DNA of 39,459 nt from a virus: positions 1 through 39,459 of IMG/VR virus record IMGVR_UViG_3300030098_005235; one strand, 5' to 3'. The stretch's first letter is position 1, and each line of letters begins with the position of its first letter. The notes under the pieces were generated by a model, which was not told the origin of the DNA, searched no databases, and worked only from the letters and a program-made list of their open reading frames with translations. Positions 6,869 to 13,378 of this stretch are shown here, piece by piece. The position numbers and the translations under genes are program-made.

Positions 6869-6883
6869 CCCTTGCAGCAAGGG
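6869..6883 (-). terminator. CCCTTG-CTG-CAAGGG hairpin
   Basis: A perfect six-base stem with a three-base loop between the stop at 6891 and the ArdC start at 6820. No T-run follows, so it may be a weak terminator or an element in the ArdC leader. Confidence 0.35.
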
Positions 6884-6890
6884 CGTACAG

Positions 6891-7022
6891 TTATCGGGAG
6901 AGGGGAGTGATTCGGGCGAGCATCTGAACCGGGCGGCTACCCTGGGCAGCCGGGGTGCAGCGGCGCAGGTTCACGACTCGGTAGCCACGGCGTCGGAAAG
7001 CGTTGAAGGTGGTCGTGCTCAT
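6891..7022 (-). CDS. Small basic protein, 43 aa
   Basis: Encodes MSTTTFNAFRRRGYRVVN..., a 43-residue, strongly basic peptide with eight arginines and one cysteine. The ATG at 7022 follows CAACAACAGGAGTTCCC, and a promoter (7048-7076) lies just upstream, so it is probably the first product of this unit. Basic composition suggests nucleic-acid or membrane contact, which is inference. Not recognised. Confidence 0.65.
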   Translation of the reverse strand: MSTTTFNAFRRRGYRVVNLRRCTPAAQGSRPVQMLARITPLSR

Positions 7023-7047
7023 GGGAACTCCTGTTGTTGCTGCCCTA

Positions 7048-7076
7048 CATTTAGTTACGGGCAGGTGGATGGTCAA
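7048..7076 (-). promoter_or_regulatory. Predicted sigma-70-like promoter (copy C)
   Basis: Read on the - strand: TTGACC (7076-7071), a 17-base spacer, TAAATG (7053-7048), then TAGGGCAG and the CAACAACAGGAG leader of the 43-aa gene. It is the best of three similar promoters ahead of leftward genes and would drive the unit that includes the ArdC-like protein. Confidence 0.65.
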
Positions 7077-7423
7077 GTCAGGTACAAGGCCAAAGGCGGT
7101 CATAATGTGTCCGCTTCGGCATGAAAGTGGCCCCCAGTCCCTTGACGTGACAACGGTTAGGTCAGGTCAGGGGGACTGTAAATAGGTACGGTTCAACCTG
7201 GATAGTTGGACTCTGTCCTATCTGTCCCTACCTACTCTAAGAAAGTAGGGGGGGGTAGTAATAGAGAGGGAGGGGGGCGCGAGAGGGCCCAGGTAGGGTC
7301 AGGTTTCTTTTCAGAAACAAGGGGGACAGGTAGGGACACCCAGGATATTGCCGGTTGACCCTGGGATATTCAGTGTCCCACAAGGGGGACACGGTGGCCC
7401 CCTGTCCCTTTACTTGTCAAGGG
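7077..7423. other. Gene-free interval with hairpins and GGGGGAC/GTCCC repeats
   Basis: No supportable gene. CCTACT-N7-AGTAGG forms a stem at 7231-7249 and runs into a G-tract. TGTCCCTACCT at 7223-7233 is repeated inverted as AGGTAGGGACA at 7328-7338. GTGTCCC-N6-GGGACAC is a perfect seven-base hairpin at 7373-7392. Stretches of GGGGGAC and CCTGTCCC recur. It could be a regulatory or origin-like region, or the termination zone of the leftward genes at 7424-8754; the sequence does not decide. Confidence 0.5.
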
Positions 7424-7645
7424 TCAGTGGCAGTCAGACCGCCACGGGCCATAGGGCTTGCCGGTTCTGAAGTCGATCTTGCGATACTTGCCAACCTCGC
7501 CAGCGCCATCGCACTCCTGGCAGGTGGCTGCACTGTCGCCGCAACCTGGGTACCAGATTCGGCCGCGACCCTCGCAGGTCTTGCACTCGGTCACCCGCCA
7601 AAGCTGCTTGCCATCGGCGGGGTCGTTGGTGATGAACTCATACAT
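7424..7645 (-). CDS. DnaJ-type double zinc-finger protein, 73 aa
   Basis: Two CxxCxGxG units, CKTCEGRG (residues 21-28) and CQECDGAGE (42-50), form the zinc-binding half-sites characteristic of the DnaJ central domain. No J domain or client-binding domain is present. Short stand-alone proteins of this kind occur in phages and probably use the fold for protein or nucleic-acid contacts. The ATG at 7645 follows CTGGAGCCCACC. The nearly identical leader of the 31-aa gene upstream (GGAGTCCACC) suggests a shared expression signal. Confidence 0.85.
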   Translation of the reverse strand: MYEFITNDPADGKQLWRVTECKTCEGRGRIWYPGCGDSAATCQECDGAGEVGKYRKIDFRTGKPYGPWRSDCH

Positions 7646-7659
7646 GGTGGGCTCCAGGG

Positions 7660-7755
7660 TTAGCGGTTCAGCCAGGTGTCAAAGTCAACATACGGCTGGC
7701 CAAGGTCAATCATGCATCGCACATAGTTGTCGTATCGGTCTTGAAGGGTTCCCAT
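7660..7755 (-). CDS. Very small protein, 31 aa
   Basis: ATG at 7755 after CACCTGGAGTCCACC; encodes MGTLQDRYDNYVRCMIDLG... and ends FDTWLNR. Short, acidic and aromatic-rich, with well-placed start and stop 14 bases before the DnaJ-type gene. The ribosome-binding segment closely matches that of the next gene, which supports translation. Function unknown. Confidence 0.55.
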   Translation of the reverse strand: MGTLQDRYDNYVRCMIDLGQPYVDFDTWLNR

Positions 7756-8275
7756 GGTGGACTCCAGGTGTAAAGGTTTCTTGACGTTGAGGTAAGGTTC
7801 TCTTGACGCCGCGCCCCTCGCTCGCCCCGTTCTCAGGGGATGCCGCATCTGGCGATATGCCAGGGGCAAGGCGGGATATGCGCGACTCAGAATCGGTAGT
7901 TCGGGGCTGCCTGTGGGTCATGGGCTGGGCCGAATCCGGCGGTGCCTGACCTCGATGGGGCTGCCTTTGCCCCACCCGCTGGCCGATACCCCAGGGGGAA
8001 CCGGCACAACGGGGGAGCGGTGAGGGTTGATGATATGCTGCGGGGCAGCCGGGGTAGACTCGCCTCAACGGCTGGGCTCAACCCCTCCCTGTACACAGGG
8101 GGAACCCAGCCGGAGGCTATGTTCGGAGATGGGACCGGGGGAAAGCCCCCGGCCCCCCCGTTAGATCGCCTGTGCAGTTCCGCGCAAGGGGAACAAGGCA
8201 GGGCCGCCTGGGTTTGCACGCCGGGGGCCATACGATCTGACGGGTTGCGGCGGGGGATACGCTCCCCCGGGGCGG
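7756..8275. other. Gene-free, GC-rich stem-loop region (left part)
   Basis: Reading frames are open by GC richness on both strands, but none has a ribosome-binding site or protein-like composition. Perfect stems include GGGGC-N7-GCCCC (7957-7973), GCTGC-GGG-GCAGC (8037-8049), nested CTGGG/CCCAG around CCCTGT-AC-ACAGGG (8072-8109), and CCGGGGG-AAAG-CCCCCGG (8135-8152). Together with 8755-9574 this is the most structured part of the window. Confidence 0.6.
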
Positions 8276-8596
8276 TTAGTTGGCGTGGAAGGTGATGAGG
8301 TAGCTGGCGTAGTCCTCGGCGTGCATGTTGTGCTTTTTGGCAAGGGCGAAGACCTGATTTCGGTAGGTCTCGCTGCCCATGTCAGCGAGCATCCCCTGGC
8401 TGGAGAGTTCGTCGTACCCCCCGCCATCGAAGACGAGGGCCACGCACTTGCCGTAGCCGAGGCTCTCACTCTTGGCCGTGTCCCACACGACGGTGTCGGA
8501 GAACGATGCGTACTTGGGTCCGCAGAGTTCGATGGACTCCTCGCGGAACTTGCGGACCAGGGCCTGGAGGTCTGTGATGAATCGCTTGGCGCTCAT
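8276..8596 (-). CDS. Hypothetical phage protein, 106 aa
   Basis: Not recognised. Begins MSAKRFITDLQALVRKF, with a charged N-terminal helix, then a Gly-rich turn (FDGGGYDELSS) and a helical C-terminus. The start at 8596 overlaps the stop of the 53-aa upstream gene as ATGA and has only a weak GGGGTGG site, so it is probably translated by re-initiation. It is the last gene before a long stem-loop region. Confidence 0.75.
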   Translation of the reverse strand: MSAKRFITDLQALVRKFREESIELCGPKYASFSDTVVWDTAKSESLGYGKCVALVFDGGGYDELSSQGMLADMGSETYRNQVFALAKKHNMHAEDYASYLITFHAN

Positions 8597-8754
8597 ACTG
8601 CCACCCCGCACGCAGCGAGGAACCGCTTTGAGTCGAATCGTGGGTTGGTCTGGCGGAGCGTGCCACACCAGTCGCGGGCGGCTTCCCGCCGGGCGACCGG
8701 GTTGGTGATGAGGGCGATGGTTTGGGCGATGAGTTTGAAGTGCTTGCGGGTCAT
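8593..8754 (-). CDS. Small conserved phage-type protein, 53 aa
   Basis: Encodes MTRKHFKLIAQTIALI..., ending TNPRFDSKRFLAACGVAV. From memory, many phage and bacterial hypothetical proteins share this pattern: an N-terminal (K/R)xFxxIAxTI helix and a C-terminal (A/T)TNPRFDxxRFLxACG. No function is known to me. ATG at 8754 follows AACAGGAGTCAGC. The stop overlaps the next start as ATGA. This is the first leftward gene of the window's divergent region. Confidence 0.85.
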   Translation of the reverse strand: MTRKHFKLIAQTIALITNPVARREAARDWCGTLRQTNPRFDSKRFLAACGVAV

Positions 8755-9574
8755 GCTGACTCCTGTTGGTTTCGGCCCTGCTGGGCCTGGCTACTGCCAC
8801 CGCTTGCGCGGTCATCAGGGGGCGAGCATCACGCCCCGACCAATCGTGCCCCCCCCCGCTGGGGGGGTGTTCATCCCCCTGACGCCATGGCATCAGGGGG
8901 GCCCACCATGAGGAGGTGGGTGGCCTGCCTTCCCGTCTATTCAAGTCCACCGGGAAACTATGGACCACAGATGACTCAGTACATCGGAGAGCCGGGCCGT
9001 TCCTCTGGCGCAGGGGGCAAGCCCCCCACTCTGTCACCAGAGCAGTGTCATGGATAGGTCCGTGGCTCAGGTACCGTCCACCGTCTGCGGCACACCTGCG
9101 TGCTCCGGGTCCATCGCTTGCGGCCCCATGGGGCTCGCGGAATGGTCGTGCACTACGGCTGCGTGGCTCAAGTGGGCTCGGCTCGCCCCTGTATAGGGGG
9201 TCATCGCCTCGCTGTCGTACCCTGCTGTGGGTTGCTATCCATGTCCTTCATCCCACCTCGACCGTTTCGGGCTGACTACTCTGCCTGGTGTTCTCGGGGT
9301 TGCCCCGAACGCTGCCAGGCGTTTCGCCTCCCGGGGGTTCCCCCGGTGTCGATGGGTCGCAATCGCGATTCCAGAGAGCGGGTCGGGGCTCGGTGCCGCC
9401 GACGATGAGAATCTGGACACTGGCTGCCCAGCGGCAACCCCCCCATAGCAAAATAAAGTGAAGAAAGTCCGTAAGTGTGCGGAATCATTAAGGAAAAGAT
9501 TTTCATTTTGTTTGTTGGGCAGAAAGTTAGGCAAGAGGGGTTGCCGCCATGCCATCGGTGCACAAGTTCTTCGC
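8755..9574. other. Gene-free, GC-rich stem-loop region (right part)
   Basis: No convincing gene. Perfect or near-perfect stems: CCCCCCC-GCT-GGGGGGG (8851-8867); CCCCCTGA/TCAGGGGG with inner GCCATGGC (8875-8900); CTCTGG/CCAGAG enclosing GGGGGCAAGCCCCC (9003-9042); palindrome GCCCCATGGGGC (9123-9134); CCCCT-GTAT-AGGGG (9186-9199); GCCTGG/CCAGGC around TCGGGG-TTG-CCCCGA (9283-9320); CCGGGGG-TT-CCCCCGG (9331-9346); palindrome AATCGCGATT (9361-9370). The interval divides leftward from rightward genes, so it is a natural place for an origin, divergent promoters or structured RNA. Confidence 0.6.
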
Positions 9575-10024
9575 ATGCACGCAGTCCTTGCCTTCTCGAA
9601 CCGCACCGCAGCCGACCCCCGGCAGCGGGCCCGGTGTGTTCGCACCGGACGGTTCGTGGCCTGGTCCCGCGCTGCTGCTCTCCGCCTCCCCGGTGCTCCG
9701 GCGGTGGTGGTCCTGACCCCGGCCCCCGTGGCTCAGGTCGAGACCCCCGCCCCCTCCCCGGTGGTGGTGGTGGCCGATGCCCCCGCCCTGGTGGTGGTGG
9801 CTGAGGCTTCTCCTCTCCGCGCGCGCGTGTCCCGCGTGGCCTCCGGCTTCAGCCGGTGGGGCCGCCGGGTGGCTGCTGCTGCTGCGGTGGTGGTGGCCAC
9901 TGCCCTGGGCACGGTGCCCGGTGCCAGCCAGGCCGACCAGGTCGACCAGGTCGCAGCCCTCGCCCAGCGCGGGAACCAGGCGGATCGCGAGGCGACCCCC
10001 CTCCACCGGAGGTGGACCATGTGA
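9575..10024 (+). CDS. Possible Ala/Val/Pro-rich protein with one membrane-like segment, 149 aa
   Basis: Beginning MHAVLAFSNRTAADPRQRAR, this frame has third codon positions that are nearly all G or C over 130 codons, unlike the other five frames. It encodes RCVRTGRFVAWSRAAALR, repeated VVVV-type runs with prolines, and a hydrophobic stretch AAAAAVVVATALGTVPG. No SD precedes the ATG. A better site (AAGAGGGGTTGCCGCC) fits an ATG at 9549 in another frame that stops at 9717. A frameshift, a different start, or no gene at all are possible. Confidence 0.4.
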   Translation: MHAVLAFSNRTAADPRQRARCVRTGRFVAWSRAAALRLPGAPAVVVLTPAPVAQVETPAPSPVVVVADAPALVVVAEASPLRARVSRVASGFSRWGRRVAAAAAVVVATALGTVPGASQADQVDQVAALAQRGNQADREATPLHRRWTM

Positions 10025-10374
10025 CGGGGTGGACCAGAGGTCCAGGCCGGACCCACTCCACCCTCAGCCCTCTGGGCTGGAAACGGAGACCCCTCCCCCC
10101 TTCGGGGGGCGGGATGGGGGTGCTGGGGCTGGCCGGAGGCCAGGTGGGGGCCGAGAGGGGGTCGATGAGGCCCGCAAAAAAAAAATCTGAAAAGCCCCCC
10201 CCGTTAAGCCAATAGATAATAGTAGAGATAGAGATGTAGAGGGTTCAGCAGTCTCGGCAGGTTACGGGCTTAGAATGCCGGAATACAGCGTTGTAGGCCA
10301 GTCTTTTGGGGCGCCGCAGTTGAATCGTGTGCTTTGGGCGTATAGGATGCTTGGTGCAGGCTGAGGTTCTTGAG
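10025..10374. other. Gene-free interval upstream of the first rightward operon
   Basis: Contains CCCCC-TTCG-GGGGG (10096-10109) and a run of ten A (about 10174-10183), then an abrupt switch to AT-richer sequence near 10205 (AATAGATAATAGTAGAGATAG). The GATAAT at 10215-10220 could be a -10 element for the genes starting at 10375, but I see no matching -35. The hairpin may close the 9575-10024 frame. Confidence 0.45.
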
Positions 10375-11370
10375 ATGGTTGTAGACCACATTTGTTTGGG
10401 CAGGTTTTACCCGAAAGAGGGCGTTCCAGGCGTTTTGTCTCTTCCAGTTGTGGATCCTTCTGAGATTGACACCTACAGAGAGGTTTCTGCTGTTGGGCAG
10501 GCTGAGGACGTTCATTTCTTCAGGCTGACATCGATACCGAAGCAGGCTGATGACTGGTTGCTTCCTGGCGATGTTGTCTGTCGCTACGGTGCGCTGGACG
10601 AGGCCATGATGGATCTTGTTCGGCCAAATGCGACATCTTTGCTTGTTCTGGGTGAAAGGCATGACCGTTTGGACCACGATTCACTTGATAAGGCCAGAAG
10701 TGACTCTATTGGCGGACATTGCTGGTCTTTTCATCGCTCAGATACGCAGTTGACGATTTGCGACCCTTTTGGGCGTGTTGCTGCTCTTTGCGTTGCTCCA
10801 GGCAGGTTGACGCGCATCTTCAAGCGCTTTTCCTCGATTGTGCCCAAGACTGAGACCCAGCATGAGCGTCATGCGCGTTTGCCGTCGGACGTTTTGCGTG
10901 CTGGGCAGTTTGTGCTCCGAACATTGCATCGAGAGATGCTGAAGCATGGCCGAACTGTTCCTACGGACGTTTACAGGAAGTTCCGCAAGGCTGCGCAACA
11001 CTTGTACGACCAGCGCATACGCTGCGCGAAGTATCTGCCTGATTCGGAGACTTTGCGCATTCACTTCAGCAGTTGGCGGGGCTATAGGCAGCGTTCGCGC
11101 GCTTTCATCGGACTGTGTAAGCAGGTCTACCAGGAGAATCCTTCGGCCTTGCCAAGGCCGCTACGGCTGATGGCTTCGAAGCACTACCACATTAAGTGGG
11201 TGCGCCTTTCTCCAAATGAGTGGGAAGAGTGCATCTGGTTCTGGTATGACCACCATGATGGCATTTGGGACCAGCCATTTGGCATGAGCGAGGAGCCAAA
11301 CGTGCCATTTGGCATGAGTGTCATGGAGCCTGGTTGTGCTGACTACAAACGATGGGCGTACAAGAACTGA
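10375..11370 (+). CDS. Hypothetical protein, 331 aa
   Basis: Not recognised. I chose the ATG at 10375 (MVVDHICLGRFYPKEG) because it follows GAGG at suitable spacing; further upstream starts are possible. The protein is soluble. A basic, helix-rich middle (about residues 170-290) is rich in R, H, W and Y, and the C-terminus contains two copies of PFGMS, 10 residues apart, from a 15-base repeat at 11274-11288 and 11304-11318. The stop overlaps the next ATG (TGATG at 11368-11372). Position beside a resolvase gene hints at DNA metabolism. Confidence 0.7.
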   Translation: MVVDHICLGRFYPKEGVPGVLSLPVVDPSEIDTYREVSAVGQAEDVHFFRLTSIPKQADDWLLPGDVVCRYGALDEAMMDLVRPNATSLLVLGERHDRLDHDSLDKARSDSIGGHCWSFHRSDTQLTICDPFGRVAALCVAPGRLTRIFKRFSSIVPKTETQHERHARLPSDVLRAGQFVLRTLHREMLKHGRTVPTDVYRKFRKAAQHLYDQRIRCAKYLPDSETLRIHFSSWRGYRQRSRAFIGLCKQVYQENPSALPRPLRLMASKHYHIKWVRLSPNEWEECIWFWYDHHDGIWDQPFGMSEEPNVPFGMSVMEPGCADYKRWAYKN

Positions 11371-11690
11371 TGGAAGCTTTGGCTCGACGTGCTCAGCACC
11401 AGCTTCGGATGGTTCTCAGCGAGTGGTATTCGTGGCTTTCGGCTCGTTCTTTGCGCGAATCGGACTGGAAGATGGTTCCTTGGTGGGCAAAGCGAATTCC
11501 TTCCCAACTTGACCTACCGTGGGCGCTACACGAGCTTGAGTCCTACGTAGACAACCCTGCTATGATTAAAATCCTGTACATAAAGGTCGACGAGACCTAC
11601 TTGGCCGCAAAAAAGCTTGACGGTTTGCCCGACATGACTAATTTGCACAAGACGGTCAAGGAACTCTACGAGGCATTCGATAATGGCTGA
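11352..11690 (+). CDS. Hypothetical protein, 106-112 aa
   Basis: Not recognised. Two in-frame starts are possible: ATG at 11352 (MGVQELMEALARR) and ATG at 11370, which overlaps the upstream stop by one base (TGATG) and suits re-initiation. The product is helical, with tryptophans in the N-terminal half (EWYSWLSARS, MVPWWAKR) and a charged C-terminus. The 3' end overlaps rusA by eight bases, placing it in a coupled three-to-four-gene unit. Confidence 0.7.
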   Translation: MGVQELMEALARRAQHQLRMVLSEWYSWLSARSLRESDWKMVPWWAKRIPSQLDLPWALHELESYVDNPAMIKILYIKVDETYLAAKKLDGLPDMTNLHKTVKELYEAFDNG

Positions 11691-12219
11691 TTTCCCATTT
11701 TTCGCAGTGATTCCTGGTGCTCCGATTGGCAAGGGTCGTGGCAGGGCGGCTGTGGTTGGGGGGCATGCGCGCATCTACACGCCGAAGCGCACAGCGGAGT
11801 GGGAGCGTGGAACAGCGTTTGTTCTACGGGGCCTGTGGAAGGATGTTCCATTCGATGGGCCTGTAGAGGTTCGATTGCTTGCAGCAGCGCCAAGACCGAA
11901 GCGATTGATGCGAAAGAAGGATCCTGATGGGCTTATCTGGAAGCCGAAGACTCCAGATGCAGACAACATAGAGAAATGTACGTGGGATGCGATTGTGATG
12001 GCAGGAATCATTCGAGATGACTGCTTGGTAGTAAAGAGCGAATGTCAAGACTGCTATGCAGAGAAAGATGGTATTCCTCGTGTTGAGATTATGATTAGAC
12101 CGATTCAATGTGAGCCGAAGTCCTTTATTCCAAAGGGCCAGGCATTAAGTGAGGTGAATAGTGATTTGGATGATGCTGGTGATTCTTGCGATGACAACTG
12201 GGACATCGCATGCTTCTGA
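11683..12219 (+). CDS. rusA: RusA-family Holliday junction resolvase
   Basis: A 178-aa protein with the RusA signature: PDADNIEKCTWDAI (D92, D94, K98) and IIRDDCLVV (D112-D113), matching the catalytic aspartates and lysine of RusA, which cleaves Holliday junctions symmetrically as a dimer. The N-terminus PGAPIGKGRGRAAV is the usual first strand with its basic patch. In phages such enzymes resolve branched replication or recombination intermediates before packaging. The last 20 residues (SDLDDAGDSCDDNWDIACF) are encoded where a second gene starts in another frame and may be an extension. Confidence 0.93.
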   Translation: MADFPFFAVIPGAPIGKGRGRAAVVGGHARIYTPKRTAEWERGTAFVLRGLWKDVPFDGPVEVRLLAAAPRPKRLMRKKDPDGLIWKPKTPDADNIEKCTWDAIVMAGIIRDDCLVVKSECQDCYAEKDGIPRVEIMIRPIQCEPKSFIPKGQALSEVNSDLDDAGDSCDDNWDIACF

Positions 12220-12688
12220 CATACCTGAACTGAAGTACCGATGGGGCGAAGAGGCTGCCGATGTTGCTGCCGCTAATGGTTGCCCAGTTCAGAGAGTTGT
12301 AGAGACATACAAAGGCTCGGGGCGTTCCCACTTTAGTGTTTTGTGTGAGAATGGTCTGGGTCGTATGCTGCCGCAGATTATGTATGTCTGGTGCAATTCT
12401 GCTCCTGACGAGTTCAGTGATATTGAGTGTGGCACGTTTAAGCGCAAGAGTGAGGCTGGGATGGCGCTTTCGTCGTTTCCGTTTGAGCGCGAGCTACGGT
12501 ACGAGGCGCTGAACTACCATTGTTCGGTTCGTGACGCGGACGTGGTTCGTTTGGGTTGGAGCGCAAAGATGCAGCAGTGGGCGATATTGAAGTTTCGCTG
12601 TGCGGAGGATCATCCTGATTCGCCGGCCAGAAGTGCTGGTTGTGGGTTCTCTGGCGTGACAAAGTATTGCCGATTCTTGCGTGAGTGA
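12161..12688 (+). CDS. Predicted exported eight-cysteine protein, 175 aa
   Basis: The start is GTG at 12161 after GAGGTGAATA. It gives MIWMMLVILAMTTGTSHA, a hydrophobic leader ending in an SHA site typical of signal peptidase I, though lacking the usual basic N-end. The predicted mature part has exactly eight cysteines (41, 62, 78, 90, 121, 147, 161, 170), consistent with disulfides outside the cytoplasm. No known fold is recognised. It overlaps the last 59 bases of rusA in a different frame and is followed by a strong terminator. It could act on the envelope, in superinfection exclusion, or as a secreted effector; none is shown. Confidence 0.75.
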   Translation: MIWMMLVILAMTTGTSHASDIPELKYRWGEEAADVAAANGCPVQRVVETYKGSGRSHFSVLCENGLGRMLPQIMYVWCNSAPDEFSDIECGTFKRKSEAGMALSSFPFERELRYEALNYHCSVRDADVVRLGWSAKMQQWAILKFRCAEDHPDSPARSAGCGFSGVTKYCRFLRE

Positions 12689-12740
12689 GGTTTGGTGCAT
12701 AGAATGGTCTTGAGGCGTCATGTCCTCATTCTGTTGTTGT

Positions 12741-12778
12741 GGTCCGCTGGCTTTCGTAGCTGGCGGACCATTTTTTTT
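12741..12778 (+). terminator. Strong intrinsic terminator
   Basis: GGTCCGC pairs with GCGGACC around a partly paired loop containing TTTCG, and is followed by ATTTTTTTT. It lies 52 bases after the exported-protein gene and closes the first rightward operon. Confidence 0.92.
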
Positions 12779-12783
12779 GTTAT

Positions 12784-12812
12784 TTGACTGTGATGGTCGA
12801 AATAAGTAGTGT
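12784..12812 (+). promoter_or_regulatory. Candidate late-operon promoter
   Basis: TTGACT (12784-12789), a 17-base spacer and TAGTGT directly after the terminator. The -35 is identical to that of leftward promoter copy B, but the -10 match is poor. It would give a leader of about 175 bases that contains the second hairpin at 12894-12925. The rest of 12813-12994 holds no gene. Confidence 0.35.
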
Positions 12813-12893
12813 GATTTGGCCTGTGGTCGATTTTACAGTCCCCATTGCAGTATTTTTGGCTATAGGAAGGTCAAGTTGTTGATCTATGCTCGA

Positions 12894-12925
12894 CCTCTGG
12901 GGGTGTTGAACCTCCAGAGGTTTTT
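12894..12925 (+). terminator. Second intrinsic terminator or attenuator
   Basis: CCTCTGGGGG pairs with CCTCCAGAGG (one G-T pair) around TGTTGAA, followed by TTTTT. It is either a tandem back-up for the terminator at 12741 or, if transcription starts at 12784-12812, a leader terminator ahead of the 12995 gene. Confidence 0.8.
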
Positions 12926-12994
12926 GCTTGTTGCCTTTCCGTGATGGGCAGAATGGAGTAAAGTATTGTGGCGAGAATCCTTTAGGGAGATGCT

Positions 12995-13369
12995 ATGGCG
13001 CTATCGATTGCCTCAGGTTCAAGTTTTTCGTACAAGTTGGCCGTCGAGTCTGACCTTGAGGCCGATCCCAAGGTCAACATTTTTGGGGCTGGCGCAAAGG
13101 TGTACGCGATTGATGTCAACAACGCCGCGAACTCTGGAACGGTGGTGTACTTGAAGCTGTATGATGCAGCGTCGACGGTAACGGCTGGCACAAGCAAGCC
13201 GGACCATCAGATTCGGGTTGCTGGCGGTGGCCGAGTGATTGCGTATTACCCAGGCGGGGTTGTTTTCCAGAACGGTATTTCGATGAATTGCTCGACCACT
13301 TCTGGTACGGGCGGTGACGCGACCACTGATCCTGCTGCGTCAGTTACAGTCAACCTTGTGGTTGCTTAG
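12995..13369 (+). CDS. Predicted beta-rich virion-type protein, 124 aa (paralog 1)
   Basis: Begins MALSIASGSSFSYKLAV after AGGGAGATGCT. The core VYAIDVNNAANSGTVVYLKLYD...KPDHQIRV and the end TTDPAASVTVNLVV align well with the next gene. From memory, small proteins of this pattern (NN-x-VYLKLYD-x-PD) occur in phage structural modules and may be head- or tail-decorating beta proteins; no function is firmly known to me. It heads the second rightward operon, which suits a highly expressed product. Confidence 0.75.
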   Translation: MALSIASGSSFSYKLAVESDLEADPKVNIFGAGAKVYAIDVNNAANSGTVVYLKLYDAASTVTAGTSKPDHQIRVAGGGRVIAYYPGGVVFQNGISMNCSTTSGTGGDATTDPAASVTVNLVVA

Positions 13370-13378
13370 GAGCGATAG

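Noticed and set aside
7942-8295. 117-codon + strand frame in the stem-loop region
   Set aside because: It runs through several perfect hairpins, has no ribosome-binding site, and its composition looks like translated GC-rich spacer.
8616-8640. TTTGAGTCGAATCGTGG, resembling a tRNA T-arm
   Set aside because: No acceptor stem, anticodon arm or CCA fits around it, and it lies in the well-supported 53-aa gene. No tRNA was found anywhere in the window.
9527-10006. 159-codon - strand frame rich in His and Gly
   Set aside because: His/Gly runs come from reading GTG/GCC codons backwards; no SD, and the + strand frame has the better codon-position signal.
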